Positions 25,653 through 34,984 of a DNA stretch of 64,000 bases are shown here, one piece after another. Source of the stretch: Usitatibacter rugosus (GTDB lineage: Bacteria > Pseudomonadota > Gammaproteobacteria > Burkholderiales > Usitatibacteraceae); the NCBI RefSeq assembly GCF_013003965.1, contig NZ_CP053069.1:2077419-2141418 (forward strand). Reading direction: 5' to 3'. The position numbers and the translations under genes are program-made. The notes under the pieces are model-generated. The model saw nothing but the letters and a program-made list of their open reading frames with translations. It was not told the origin of the DNA and did no database searches. Position 1 is the stretch's first letter. Each line of letters begins with the position of its first letter.

Positions 25653-26036
25653 ATGCTCGTCGTTGCCGGATTCGTTCTCTTCGCGCTGGGCGCCCTGTCG
25701 GGCGTGTGGCTCGTCCTCGCCCCGTTCGGTTTCGTCGCCGGCCCGCCGGGCCTCGCGCTCTGGGCGTTCTTCCCCGTCTTCACCGTGATCGGCTATCTCC
25801 TCGCGGCGGCCCCTTCGCGTGACACGATCCTCCCGGTCCTCTCCAAGGTCGCGGGTGCGGTCCTGCTGCTGCTGGAACTCGCCGCAGCCGTGGGCCTGGT
25901 GCTCGAATCGATGCAGATCGTGGTCGCGATGGGCGCCCTCACGTCGCTCTGGTACGTGCTGGTGATCGGCCTGGTGCTGGGCGCGGCGGGGCTCGCGTCG
26001 CACCGCGGCACGCCGCCGGGCGGGGCGCGCGCCTAG
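25653..26036 (+). CDS. Small four-helix membrane protein, function unknown
   Basis: 127 residues from the ATG at 25653, preceded by GGAGG. Hydrophobic segments begin at MLVVAGFVLFALGALSGVWL, then LALWAFFPVFTVIGYLL, VAGAVLLLLELAAAVGLVL and LWYVLVIGLVLGAAGL. No motif I recognise. It diverges from the CoA-transferase gene and is followed by 124 bases without a gene before korC. Codon use is like its neighbours. Confidence 0.6.
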   Translation: MLVVAGFVLFALGALSGVWLVLAPFGFVAGPPGLALWAFFPVFTVIGYLLAAAPSRDTILPVLSKVAGAVLLLLELAAAVGLVLESMQIVVAMGALTSLWYVLVIGLVLGAAGLASHRGTPPGGARA

Positions 26037-26160
26037 CGCGGCGGAGCCCGAAGCACGCGCGCCGCGAGGGTTTGCCGCGCCCTGCGGGCCGCATTTCTCG
26101 CCGCCTGTTCAAAGGGTTGGCCCCCCGGTAGACTGGCCCCACTATAAGAGGAGGGGTCCC

Positions 26161-27987
26161 TTGAAACCGACCGATATCGGTCAGCCGGAATACTTCCACC
26201 GCGTCGTCGATTGCCAGTGGGCATGTCCTGCCCACACCCCCGTTCCCGAATACATCCGGATGATCGCGCAAGGCCGCTACGGCGATGCGTACATGGTCAA
26301 CTGGAAATCGAACGTCTTCCCCGGAATCCTGGGGCGCACCTGCGACCGTCCCTGCGAGCCCGCCTGCCGCCGCGGCCGCGTCGAGGAGAACCAGGGCGAG
26401 AAGCCCGAGCCCGTCGCGATCTGCCGCCTGAAGCGCGTCGCGGCCGACTACAAGGAAGACATCACCGATCGCCTCCCGAAGGTGCCCGCGCGCAAGAACG
26501 GCAAGCGCGTGGCGTGCATCGGCGCCGGCCCCGCGTCGCTCACCGTCGCCCGCGATCTCGCGCCGTTGGGCTACCACGTCACGGTGTTCGAATCCGATCG
26601 GCGGGCGGGCGGCATGATCCGCAGCCAGATCCCGAAATTCCGGCTGCCCGAGAGCGTGATCGACGAGGAGGTGGGCTACATCCTCGACCTCGGTATCGAC
26701 TTCAAGTCGGGCCATCGCATCGACTCGCTGAAGAGCCTGCTCACCGCCGGCTTCGACGCCATCTTCGTGGGCTCGGGCGCACCGCGCGGCCGCGACCTCG
26801 ACATCCCCGGCCGCAAGGAAGCGGCGGGCAACATCCACATCGGCATCGACTGGCTCTCCTCGGTGTCCTTCGGCCACGTCACCAAGATCGGCAAGCGCGT
26901 GATCGTCCTCGGCGGCGGCAACACGGCGATGGATTGCTGCCGTTCCTCGCGCCGCCTGGGCGGCGACGACGTGAAGGTCATCGTGCGCTCCGGCTTCGAG
27001 GAGATGAAGGCGAGCCCCTGGGAGAAGGAAGACGCCCAGCACGAGGGCATCCCCATCCTCAACTACCTCGTGCCGAAGGCGTTCACGCACGCCGACGGCA
27101 AGCTGACCGGCGTGCTGTTCGAGAAGGTCGCCGCCACGAAGGACGAGAAGGGCCGGCGCAAGCTCGTTCCGACCGGCGAGCCCGACGTGCACCACGAATG
27201 CGACGACGTCCTGGTCGCCGTCGGCCAGGAGAACGCCTTCCCCTGGATCGAGCGCGACATCGGTCTGGACTTCGACGAGTGGGGCATGCCGAAGCTCGAT
27301 CCCCTCACGCTGCAGTCCACGCGCAAGGAGATCTTCTTCGGCGGCGATTCGGCGCTCGGTCCCAAGAACATCATCTGGGCCGTGGCGCACGGCCACGACG
27401 CCGCGATCTCCATCGACCGCCACTGCAACGGCGAGGACGTCCGCCAGCGCCCGCCGCCGATGGTGAACCTGCTGTCGCAGAAGATGGGCATCCACGAGTG
27501 GAGCTACGACAACGCGATCACGGGCGACGCGCGCTTCAAGGTGCCGCTGAAGGACCTCACGATCGCGCTGAAGGACATCCGCCAGGAAGTGGAGCTGGGC
27601 TTCGACCCGGCGCTCGCCTTCCAGGAGGCGCAGCGCTGCCTCAACTGCGACGTGCAGACCGTCTTCGCGCCGAAGCTCTGCATCGAGTGCGATGCCTGCG
27701 TGGACATCTGCCCGATGGACTGCATCACGTTCACGCCCGATGGCCCGGAGGGCGAGCTTCGAGCGCGCCTCACGGCCCCCGCACGCAACGAGACGCAGGC
27801 GCTCTACATCGGCGCCGGCCTCAAGACCGGCCGGATCATGGCCAAGGACGAGGACGTCTGCCTGCATTGCGGGCTGTGCGCCGAGCGCTGCCCCACGGGC
27901 GCCTGGGACATGCAGAAGTTCCTCCTCGACATGACGCACGCAGGGCCTGCTTGCCGCGACCGCAAGCCCGAGCGCAGCCTCGCCTAG
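26161..27987 (+). CDS. korC: FAD/Fe-S NAD(P)H-linked oxidoreductase, KorC-like subunit
   Basis: 608 residues from a TTG start with a strong GAGGAGGGG ribosome-binding site. The N-terminus has the GltD-type 4Fe-4S binding cysteines (CQWACPAHTPVPEYI, then TCDRPCEPACRRG). FAD (CIGAGPASLTVARDLA) and NAD(P) (VLGGGNTAMDCCRSSRRLG) Rossmann motifs follow, and the C-terminus has two ferredoxin clusters (CIECDACVDICPMDC and CLHCGLCAERCPTGAW). Size and domains fit the roughly 65-kDa flavin subunit of 2-oxoglutarate:NADP+ oxidoreductase described from Azoarcus evansii. Its expected partners lie 11.6 kb downstream (39583-42535) beyond the chemosensory genes. The gene symbol is by analogy. Confidence 0.82.
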   Translation: MKPTDIGQPEYFHRVVDCQWACPAHTPVPEYIRMIAQGRYGDAYMVNWKSNVFPGILGRTCDRPCEPACRRGRVEENQGEKPEPVAICRLKRVAADYKEDITDRLPKVPARKNGKRVACIGAGPASLTVARDLAPLGYHVTVFESDRRAGGMIRSQIPKFRLPESVIDEEVGYILDLGIDFKSGHRIDSLKSLLTAGFDAIFVGSGAPRGRDLDIPGRKEAAGNIHIGIDWLSSVSFGHVTKIGKRVIVLGGGNTAMDCCRSSRRLGGDDVKVIVRSGFEEMKASPWEKEDAQHEGIPILNYLVPKAFTHADGKLTGVLFEKVAATKDEKGRRKLVPTGEPDVHHECDDVLVAVGQENAFPWIERDIGLDFDEWGMPKLDPLTLQSTRKEIFFGGDSALGPKNIIWAVAHGHDAAISIDRHCNGEDVRQRPPPMVNLLSQKMGIHEWSYDNAITGDARFKVPLKDLTIALKDIRQEVELGFDPALAFQEAQRCLNCDVQTVFAPKLCIECDACVDICPMDCITFTPDGPEGELRARLTAPARNETQALYIGAGLKTGRIMAKDEDVCLHCGLCAERCPTGAWDMQKFLLDMTHAGPACRDRKPERSLA

Positions 27988-27996
27988 GAGGCGCCC

Positions 27997-28293
27997 ATGA
28001 CGACCAAGCGCGGGAAAGCGGTCCGCGAGCACCGCGTCGATCTCGGCGCGGACCTTCGCATCGGGCGCGCACGCGAAATCTTCGAGGCCCTCGCCGCCGC
28101 GGGCAACAAAGCTACGGTTGTAATCGACGCGAGCACAGTTGCAAAGGTGGATGCGGCCGGTTTGCAGGCGTTGGCGGTCCACGTTGTGCAGTGGCGCACA
28201 GCCGGGAAGGCGTGGCGTTGGGATAATCCCACCGAGACGCTGCGCACCTCCGCGCGGTCTGCGGGCCTCGACGAGGCCCTGGGACTCGAATGA
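27997..28293 (+). CDS. STAS-domain protein
   Basis: 98 residues with a STAS fold (HRVDLGADLRIGRAREIFEA, then VVIDASTVAKVDAAGLQALA). In anti-anti-sigma factors the central motif carries a phosphorylated Ser or Thr (DSSG or DTAG); here it is DAAG, so phospho-switching at that site is unlikely. It lies 9 bases after korC with a GAGG ribosome-binding site, and its stop overlaps the next gene. STAS proteins at the head of chemosensory operons are known, but the role is unclear. Confidence 0.8.
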   Translation: MTTKRGKAVREHRVDLGADLRIGRAREIFEALAAAGNKATVVIDASTVAKVDAAGLQALAVHVVQWRTAGKAWRWDNPTETLRTSARSAGLDEALGLE

Positions 28294-29522
28294 TTCAGGA
28301 CCTCCTTGCCCTGTGCCGGATCTACCGGCCGAAGCTCGCGCTCATGCTGCTCATGATCGCGATGCCGTGGGCATGGGCCGCGTTCTGGGTGCCGTGGTGG
28401 GTGAACGTCGTGTGCCTCCTCACCGTGCCCATCGCGATGGGCATCCTCATGCTGCACGTGATGCCGCCGCCCGAGCTGCCGCGGCGCGAGACCGACACGT
28501 CCGAAGTCCCCGACGCGCAGATCCGCAAGATGCGCAAGATGTCCTCGGGCGTGCACAACCTCCTGTCGCGCTGGTCCACGCACGCCGACCGCTCGCGCAC
28601 GCACATCGAGGAGGTCAGCAGCCACGTCGACGACGTGATCGAGTATTCCGAGAGCGCCGTGGTGGAGATCGGCAAGCGCTTCGTGTCGGTGACGCGCAAG
28701 ACCCGCAAGCAGGTCGACTACGCGCTCGCCATGCTCGAGCACGCGGGTCCCGACGGCAAGCGCCGCGAGAGCCGTCCGCTGCCCGAGCTGGTCACGGCCT
28801 ACGAGGACCTGGCCGCGAAGGTCGCCAGCAGCCTCGCCAAGGTGGCCGAGAGCGCCGAGGCGCTGGAGAAGCGCCACGAGACGGTGCGCAAGGACTTCGA
28901 GAACATCGACAAGATGCTCGACCAGCTCGCCGCGCACGACAGCCAGATCGGCGTGCTGGCACTCAATACCTCGGTGAAGGGCCAGGACGTCGTCTCTGTG
29001 AGCGACCAGATCCGCACCCTGAGCCTGGAATCGAAAGCGCTCACGCGCGACATCCGCCGGACGCTCGAGCAGGTGCGCGGCCAGGCCACGAGCATGCACA
29101 GCGCCGTGCGCAACGCCGTGGGCCAGGCGCGCGAGGCCTCCACGTTCGCGAGCGCCGAGGGCCAGAAGCTCTCGCGCGAGATGCTCTACAACAGCCAGGA
29201 AGTCTCCGAGACGCTGTCGCAGATCGGCGGCATCGGCAACGAGATCCAGCGCGACATCAACGAGATCATCGTGGCGCTGCAGTTCCAGGACATCACGCAG
29301 CAGAAGTTGCAGCGCTTGAAGGATCCGATGCTATCCGACCTCATGACGGCCCTGCGCGCAATCTTCGACGAGACGCGTTCGCTCTCGGTGAAGCTGGAAG
29401 GCAGCGGCCTGGTGGAGGCGGGAACAGAGAAACCGCGTGGCGGACCCGAAACGCCGGGCAACCTCGGACCCGCCGGGGTCCAGGGACGGCGCAAGGGTGA
29501 CGAAGCGGTCGAGATTTTCTGA
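28290..29522 (+). CDS. MCP-like coiled-coil membrane protein with CheZ-type phosphatase motif
   Basis: 410 residues. Two N-terminal membrane helices (LALMLLMIAMPWAWAAFW and VVCLLTVPIAMGILML) are followed by a long helical region that resembles an MCP cytoplasmic stalk but lacks the canonical hairpin tip. Near the C-terminus is ALQFQDITQQKLQRL, in which Asp334 and Gln338 match the Asp143/Gln147 phosphatase pair of CheZ (FQDLTGQ). It ends DEAVEIF, loosely like an MCP tail. With cheY 11 bases downstream, a membrane-bound CheY-P phosphatase is a reasonable inference. Alternatively it is an atypical receptor. Confidence 0.65.
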   Translation: MIQDLLALCRIYRPKLALMLLMIAMPWAWAAFWVPWWVNVVCLLTVPIAMGILMLHVMPPPELPRRETDTSEVPDAQIRKMRKMSSGVHNLLSRWSTHADRSRTHIEEVSSHVDDVIEYSESAVVEIGKRFVSVTRKTRKQVDYALAMLEHAGPDGKRRESRPLPELVTAYEDLAAKVASSLAKVAESAEALEKRHETVRKDFENIDKMLDQLAAHDSQIGVLALNTSVKGQDVVSVSDQIRTLSLESKALTRDIRRTLEQVRGQATSMHSAVRNAVGQAREASTFASAEGQKLSREMLYNSQEVSETLSQIGGIGNEIQRDINEIIVALQFQDITQQKLQRLKDPMLSDLMTALRAIFDETRSLSVKLEGSGLVEAGTEKPRGGPETPGNLGPAGVQGRRKGDEAVEIF

Positions 29523-29533
29523 AGGGAGATGCA

Positions 29534-29899
29534 GTGGCGCGAATTCTGGTCGTCGACGATTCCACCACCATGCGGCAGATGGTGAGCTTCACATTGCAGG
29601 ACGCGGGCCACGAGGTGACGGAGGCGGCCGACGGCATCGCGGCGCTCGCGGAAGCGAAGGGCGGGCGCAAGTTCGACCTCGTGATCACCGACGTGAACAT
29701 GCCGGGCATGAACGGCATCGACCTCGTGAAGTCGCTTCGCGAGCTCGCCGATTTCAAGTTCACCCCCATCCTCGTCCTCACCACCGAAGCCGGGCAGGAC
29801 GTGAAGGCCAAGGGCCGCGAGGTCGGCGCCACCGGCTGGATCGTGAAGCCCTTCAGTCCCGAAGTGCTGATCCAGACGCTGCGGAAGGTCCTCGACTGA
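29534..29899 (+). CDS. cheY: Chemotaxis response regulator CheY
   Basis: 121-residue single receiver domain. Acidic pocket residues are Asp8/Asp9, the phospho-acceptor is Asp53 (VITDVNMPGMNG), the switch Thr is Thr83 or Thr84, and Lys105 lies in IVKPF. GTG start with GAAGGGAG upstream. It is phosphorylated by CheA and binds the flagellar switch or a pilus motor. It lies between the CheZ-motif protein and cheA. Confidence 0.93.
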   Translation: MARILVVDDSTTMRQMVSFTLQDAGHEVTEAADGIAALAEAKGGRKFDLVITDVNMPGMNGIDLVKSLRELADFKFTPILVLTTEAGQDVKAKGREVGATGWIVKPFSPEVLIQTLRKVLD

Positions 29900-29912
29900 G
29901 GTCGGGTCTGCA

Positions 29913-31937
29913 ATGACGATCGACCTCACCCGCTTCCACGAAAGCTTCTTCACCGAGAGCCTCGAGGCGATGGACGCCACCGAGGCCCACCTGCTGGCGC
30001 TGGAGTCCGCGGGCGACCGCGACCCCGGTGCCGCCGAGGAACGCGTCAACGCGATCTTCCGCGCCGTGCACTCCGTGAAGGGCGCCGCCGGCAGCCTCGG
30101 CTTCGGTCCCATCGGGGAATTCACGCACCACCTCGAGAGCTTCCTCGACCATGCGCGCAAGGGCTCGGTCGCCGTCGCGGGCAGCGCGGTGGACGCGCTG
30201 CTGGCCAGCGTCGACCACACGCGCTCCCTGTTGAAGGCGGCGCGCGACGGGGGCGAGGTCGATGCCAACCGCTCCGTCCTGCTGGTGGAGACGCTGCGCC
30301 ACCTCTCGCCCGACAATCCGTTCGCGCCGCAGGCTGCCAAGCCCTCGGAAGCCGATACCGCCGGGCCCGCGCAGGTCACCTACCGAATCCGCTTCGAGCC
30401 CTCGCTCGATTTCTTCCGCTCGGGCAACGACCCGCTGCGCATGTTCAAGGTGCTCTCCGAGATGGGCACGCTGGTGGCCAAGGCGGATACCGCACGGCTG
30501 CCGGCTCCGGAAGCGTTCGATCCCGAGGCCTGCTACCTCGCCTGGGACCTCCTGCTCACCACGGCCACGCCGCGCGGCGACATCGAGGAGGTGTTCGCCT
30601 GGGCCGGCGAGGAGAGCCGCGTGACGATCGCCGTCGACACGCCCGCGCCCGCGGCGGCCGCCGCCGCTCCGGTTGTTCCCGAGCGCCGCGCCTCCGACGA
30701 AAGGCGCGACCGCCGCCAGGCCGATCGCCGCCGAGCCGAACGCCGCGGAGACGAGGAGGTCGGCGCGGAGCTGCGCACCGACCGGCTGCACGTGAGCCGC
30801 GACCGCGTCGACGAGCTGATCAACCTGATGGGCGAGCTGGTCATCACCAAGACGATGCTCAAGCAAGCGGTGAGCACGCTCGATCCGTCCGCCATCGAGC
30901 GGCTGGAGCAGATCCTCGCCAGCCTCGAGCGCAACACGCGCGATCTCCAGGACCGCGTGATGTCGATCCGCATGCTGCCGATGAGCCACGCGTTCGGCCG
31001 GTTCGCGCGGCTGGTGCGCGACGTGGGGCAGCGCACCGGCAAGCAGATCACCCTCGAGATCACCGGCGGCGACGCGGAGCTCGACAAGTCGGTCATCGAG
31101 AAGCTGGTCGATCCGCTGACGCACCTGGTGCGGAACGCTCTCGACCACGGCATCGAGGCGCCGCCCGAGCGCAAGGCCGCGGGCAAGCCCGAGGGCGCGA
31201 CGCTCAAGCTGCACGCCGAGCACAAGGGCGGGCACATCGAGATCCGCGTGTCCGACGACGGCCGCGGCATCGACGTCGCGCGCGTGCAGGCGAAGGGACG
31301 CGAAGTGGGCCTGCTGATGCCGGGCGAGACCATCGACGCCGAGCGCGCCTGCGAGCTCATCTTCGAGCCGGGGTTCTCGACCGCGGCCGAGGTGGGCGAG
31401 CTTTCCGGGCGCGGCGTGGGCCTGGACGTCGTGCGGAAGAACATCCTCGCGCTGGCCGGGACGCTGCGCTTCGAATCGAAGCCGGGCCGCGGCGCCGAAG
31501 TCGTGCTGCGCCTGCCGCTCACGCTCGCGATCATCGACGGCATGCTGGTCACGATCGGCGCGGACGCCTACATCGTCCCGATGACGTCGATCGTGGAGTG
31601 CCTGCAGCCCGATCCCTCGACGATGAAGAGCATCGCGGGGCGCGGCATGCTGGTGGAGCTGCGCGGCGAGTACCTGCCGCTGCTGGAGCTGGCCCGCCTC
31701 ACCGCGACGGAAGGCGCGGCGGCGTTCGAGGACGGCCTGCTGATCGTGCTCGAAGCGGAAGGCAACAAGGTCGCGCTGCTGGTCGACGCGCTGGTCGGCC
31801 AGGAGCAGGTCGTGATCAAGAGCCTCGAGCGCAACTATCGCAAGGTCGGCTACATCGCCGGCGCAACCATCCTCGGCGAGGGCCGGGTGACGCTGATCCT
31901 GGACGTGGCGAGCCTGGTGAGGGCCGCTCGTGAATGA
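29913..31937 (+). CDS. cheA: Chemotaxis histidine kinase CheA
   Basis: 674 residues. The N-terminal Hpt domain has phospho-His53 (AVHSVKGAAGSLG). A linker with an Arg/Glu-rich stretch follows, then the dimerization helices (VDELINLMGELVITKTML), the HATPase domain (LVRNALDHGIE, DDGRGID, GRGVGLDVV) and a CheW-like domain from about 540. No receiver domain is fused. It receives signals from the three MCPs of the operon through CheW and phosphorylates CheY and CheB. The stop overlaps the first MCP gene. Confidence 0.95.
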   Translation: MTIDLTRFHESFFTESLEAMDATEAHLLALESAGDRDPGAAEERVNAIFRAVHSVKGAAGSLGFGPIGEFTHHLESFLDHARKGSVAVAGSAVDALLASVDHTRSLLKAARDGGEVDANRSVLLVETLRHLSPDNPFAPQAAKPSEADTAGPAQVTYRIRFEPSLDFFRSGNDPLRMFKVLSEMGTLVAKADTARLPAPEAFDPEACYLAWDLLLTTATPRGDIEEVFAWAGEESRVTIAVDTPAPAAAAAAPVVPERRASDERRDRRQADRRRAERRGDEEVGAELRTDRLHVSRDRVDELINLMGELVITKTMLKQAVSTLDPSAIERLEQILASLERNTRDLQDRVMSIRMLPMSHAFGRFARLVRDVGQRTGKQITLEITGGDAELDKSVIEKLVDPLTHLVRNALDHGIEAPPERKAAGKPEGATLKLHAEHKGGHIEIRVSDDGRGIDVARVQAKGREVGLLMPGETIDAERACELIFEPGFSTAAEVGELSGRGVGLDVVRKNILALAGTLRFESKPGRGAEVVLRLPLTLAIIDGMLVTIGADAYIVPMTSIVECLQPDPSTMKSIAGRGMLVELRGEYLPLLELARLTATEGAAAFEDGLLIVLEAEGNKVALLVDALVGQEQVVIKSLERNYRKVGYIAGATILGEGRVTLILDVASLVRAARE

Positions 31938-33244
31938 GCACTCCCATGAACGAAAATAAAAAAATGCATTGGTTCTTCCGTCCGGCGGCCGCGCTCCTGA
32001 TCCGGATGCAGTACAAGTCGAAGCTGCCGATCCTCGCAAGCCTGTTCTGCGTTCCCCTCGTGATCGCCCTTGTCGCGCCCCCTTCGGGCTGGACATCGCC
32101 CTCGGCGTGGGCCGTGGCCCTCACCTTCGCGTTCGCCTGGTACTGCATGGGCGCGCACATCTCCGCGGCCGACGAGAGCTGGCTGCACGTCCAGCGCGTG
32201 GCCGGGCGCCTCTCCGAGCACGACCTTCGCGGCCTGGACTCCGACGGCTACTCGCGCGACGAAGCCAGCGAGGCCCTGGGCTCGGGACATTTCGGCCGGC
32301 TGCACGCCACGCTCCTCGACACGCACGACCGGCTTCGCGAGCTGGTGACGCACGCGCGCGTGAGCGCCGATGCGGCGCGCATCGCCGCCGACGAGCTCGC
32401 CTCGGGCAACGTGAACCTCTCGCAGCGCACCGAGCAGCAGGCCTCCACGCTGGAAGAAACGGCGTCGGGCATGGAGGAGCTCGCGGCGACCGTGAAGCAG
32501 AACGCGGACAACTGCAAGCTCGCCAACGACCTCTCGGGCAACGCCGTGGGTGTCGCGAACAAGGGCGCCGAGCTCGTCCATCGCATCGTCACGACGATGA
32601 CGCTGATCGACAAGAGCTCGAAGAAGATCGTCGACATCATCGGCGTGATCGAGTCGATCGCGTTCCAGACCAACATCCTCGCGCTGAATGCCGCGGTCGA
32701 AGCGGCGCGCGCCGGCGAGCAGGGCCGCGGCTTTGCCGTGGTGGCGGGCGAGGTGAGGAGCCTCGCGCAGCGCTCCGCCGAGGCGGCCAAGGAGATCAAG
32801 AGCCTGATCGGCGAGTCGGTGGGCAACGTCGACCAGGGCGCGAAGCTCGTGCAGGACGCCGGCCACATCATGAACGACGTGGTGGTGAGCGTGAAGCAGG
32901 TGAAGGACCTGATCAGCGAAGTCGCCGTCGCCTCGCGCGAGCAGAGCTCGGGCGTCGGCGAGATGAACAAGGCGTTGATGCAGTTGGAAGGGATGACGCA
33001 ACAGAATGCGGCGTTGGTCGAGCAGGCGACCGCATCGGCTCTCACTTTCAAGGAAGAAGCCGCGCAGCTCTCCGGGCTCGTCCGCCAGTTCCGGCTGGAC
33101 GATTCGGAAGATTTGCCGGGTGCCGAGCCTTACGCGGCGCCCGTCTCCGCACCTGAACCCGTGGCCGTGGTACCGCCCCGGCCCGCTCGTGGTCTCGGAT
33201 TCAAGCCGAAAGGCGCCGGGCACGAGGAGTGGGAGGAATTCTGA
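31934..33244 (+). CDS. Methyl-accepting chemotaxis protein, no large periplasmic domain (copy 1)
   Basis: 436 residues. Two closely spaced hydrophobic segments ([17 protein letters not shown] and [16 protein letters not shown]) leave almost no periplasmic region, and about 80 residues separate them from the signalling domain. The signalling tip is canonical ([20 protein letters not shown]). The tail EWEEF is a CheR/CheB tethering pentapeptide. Such receptors usually sense cytosolic or membrane-borne cues. The cytoplasmic part is almost the same as that of the next gene, so they are recent tandem duplicates. Confidence 0.92.
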   Translation: MSTPMNENKKMHWFFRPAAALLIRMQYKSKLPILASLFCVPLVIALVAPPSGWTSPSAWAVALTFAFAWYCMGAHISAADESWLHVQRVAGRLSEHDLRGLDSDGYSRDEASEALGSGHFGRLHATLLDTHDRLRELVTHARVSADAARIAADELASGNVNLSQRTEQQASTLEETASGMEELAATVKQNADNCKLANDLSGNAVGVANKGAELVHRIVTTMTLIDKSSKKIVDIIGVIESIAFQTNILALNAAVEAARAGEQGRGFAVVAGEVRSLAQRSAEAAKEIKSLIGESVGNVDQGAKLVQDAGHIMNDVVVSVKQVKDLISEVAVASREQSSGVGEMNKALMQLEGMTQQNAALVEQATASALTFKEEAAQLSGLVRQFRLDDSEDLPGAEPYAAPVSAPEPVAVVPPRPARGLGFKPKGAGHEEWEEF

Positions 33245-33257
33245 GGATGCAAACATC

Positions 33258-34526
33258 ATGAAATGGATCCTGTCGCCAGGCATGGCCTTCTTCATCCGGT
33301 TGCGAAACCAGATCAAGCTGCCGCTCATCGCCATCCTCTACACCGTGCCGCTCGCGATCGCCGTCGTCGCCAACCCGCCGATGTGGCTCTCGCCCGTGGG
33401 CATCGCCATCCTGGTGACGTACGTCTTCGCCTGGTACTGCGGAGCCTCGCACTACTACAGCGCCGACGAGGCGTGGAAGATCGTGCGCAGCGTCGCCTCG
33501 CGCCTGAACGAGCGCGACCTGCGCGGCGGCGACCTGATGACGCAGGAGGAAGTGCGCGCGCGCCTGGGCGAGGGCCAGTTCGCCTCGCTCTTCGGCACGC
33601 TCGCCGACGCCCATGACCGGCTGCGCACGCTCACCGTGCAGGCGCAGCAGAGCGCGGAAGCCGCGCGCGCCGCCGCCGACGAGCTGGCCGCGGGCAACGT
33701 GAACCTCTCGCAGCGCACCGAGCAGCAGGCCTCCACGCTGGAAGAAACCGCCTCGGGCATGGAAGAGCTCGCCGCGACGGTCCGCCAGAACGCGGACAAC
33801 TGCAAGCTCGCCAACGACCTCTCCGGCAACGCCGCGGGCGTGGCCAACAAGGGTGCGGCGCTCGTGAACCGGATCGTCACGACGATGGACCTGATCGACA
33901 AGAGCTCGAAGAAGATCGTCGACATCATCGGCGTCATCGAGTCGATCGCCTTCCAGACGAACATTCTCGCGCTGAACGCGGCCGTGGAAGCGGCGCGCGC
34001 CGGCGAGCAGGGCCGCGGCTTCGCGGTGGTCGCGGGCGAGGTGAGGAGCCTTGCGCAGCGCTCCGCCGAGGCGGCCAAGGAGATCAAGGGCTTGATCGGA
34101 GACTCGGTCGGCAACGTCGACCAGGGTGCGAAGCTCGTGCAGGATGCCGGCCACATCATGAACGACGTGGTGGTGAGCGTTCAGCAGGTGAAGGACCTCA
34201 TCAGCGAGATCGCGGTCGCCTCGCGCGAGCAGAGCTCGGGCGTGGAGGAAATGAACAAGGCCCTGATGCAGCTGGAGGACATGACGCAGCAGAACGCCGC
34301 GCTCGTGGAGGAGGCCACCGCCTCCGCGCTCACCTTCAAGGAGGAATCGGCGCGGCTGTCCGGGCTGGTCGGCCAGTTCCGCATCGACGAGACGGCGCGC
34401 CTGCCCGGAACGCCCGCACGTCCGGCGCCCGTGGCGCCCGCCATTCCCGCGGCGCGTCCCGCCCGCACCCTGGGCCAGAAGGCCGGCCCCAAGACGGACG
34501 GACACGAGGAGTGGGAGGAATTCTGA
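33258..34526 (+). CDS. Methyl-accepting chemotaxis protein, tandem paralog (copy 2)
   Basis: 422 residues from the ATG at 33258. Layout as in the upstream copy: two close helices ([18 protein letters not shown] and [18 protein letters not shown]), a short linker, and a methylation/signalling domain with [20 protein letters not shown], ending HEEWEEF. The N-terminal 100 residues differ far more from copy 1 than the signalling domain does, so the input part may have diversified. The stop overlaps cheW (TGATG). Confidence 0.92.
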   Translation: MKWILSPGMAFFIRLRNQIKLPLIAILYTVPLAIAVVANPPMWLSPVGIAILVTYVFAWYCGASHYYSADEAWKIVRSVASRLNERDLRGGDLMTQEEVRARLGEGQFASLFGTLADAHDRLRTLTVQAQQSAEAARAAADELAAGNVNLSQRTEQQASTLEETASGMEELAATVRQNADNCKLANDLSGNAAGVANKGAALVNRIVTTMDLIDKSSKKIVDIIGVIESIAFQTNILALNAAVEAARAGEQGRGFAVVAGEVRSLAQRSAEAAKEIKGLIGDSVGNVDQGAKLVQDAGHIMNDVVVSVQQVKDLISEIAVASREQSSGVEEMNKALMQLEDMTQQNAALVEEATASALTFKEESARLSGLVGQFRIDETARLPGTPARPAPVAPAIPAARPARTLGQKAGPKTDGHEEWEEF

Positions 34527-34984
34527 TGAAACGCGAGCTGCTCACATTCACGCTCGGGACCGAAAGCTACGGCCTCGACATCCTCAAGGTGCAGGAGATC
34601 CGCGGCTACGAGCCGCCCACCCGCATCGCCAACGCCCCCGACTTCATCAAGGGCGTGATCAACCTGCGCGGCCACATCGTGCCGATCGTCGACCTCCGCC
34701 TCAAGCTGTCCGTGGGCGAGGCCCGCTACGACGGCAGCACGGTGGTGATCATCCTCAACGTGCTGGGGCGCGTGGTGGGCGTCGTGGTCGACGGCGTCTC
34801 GGACGTGATCACGCTTCCCGAGGACGCGGTGAAGCCGGCGCCGGAATTCGGTGCCGTGCTCGACACCCAGTACATCCTCGGCCTCGCGACGGTCGAGGGC
34901 CAACTCCTCATCATCACCGACATCGAGAAGCTCATGGGCGCACGCGAGATGGCGCTCGTCTCGGACATGGCGGAGGGGGCATGA
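34526..34984 (+). CDS. cheW: Chemotaxis coupling protein CheW
   Basis: 152 residues, starting [20 protein letters not shown]. The CheW fold is clear, with VQEIRGYEPPTRIANAPDF and GVINLRGHIVPIVDLR. It links MCP tips to CheA. The start at 34526 overlaps the MCP stop by one base and the stop overlaps the next MCP by four, indicating coupled translation. Confidence 0.95.
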   Translation: MKRELLTFTLGTESYGLDILKVQEIRGYEPPTRIANAPDFIKGVINLRGHIVPIVDLRLKLSVGEARYDGSTVVIILNVLGRVVGVVVDGVSDVITLPEDAVKPAPEFGAVLDTQYILGLATVEGQLLIITDIEKLMGAREMALVSDMAEGA

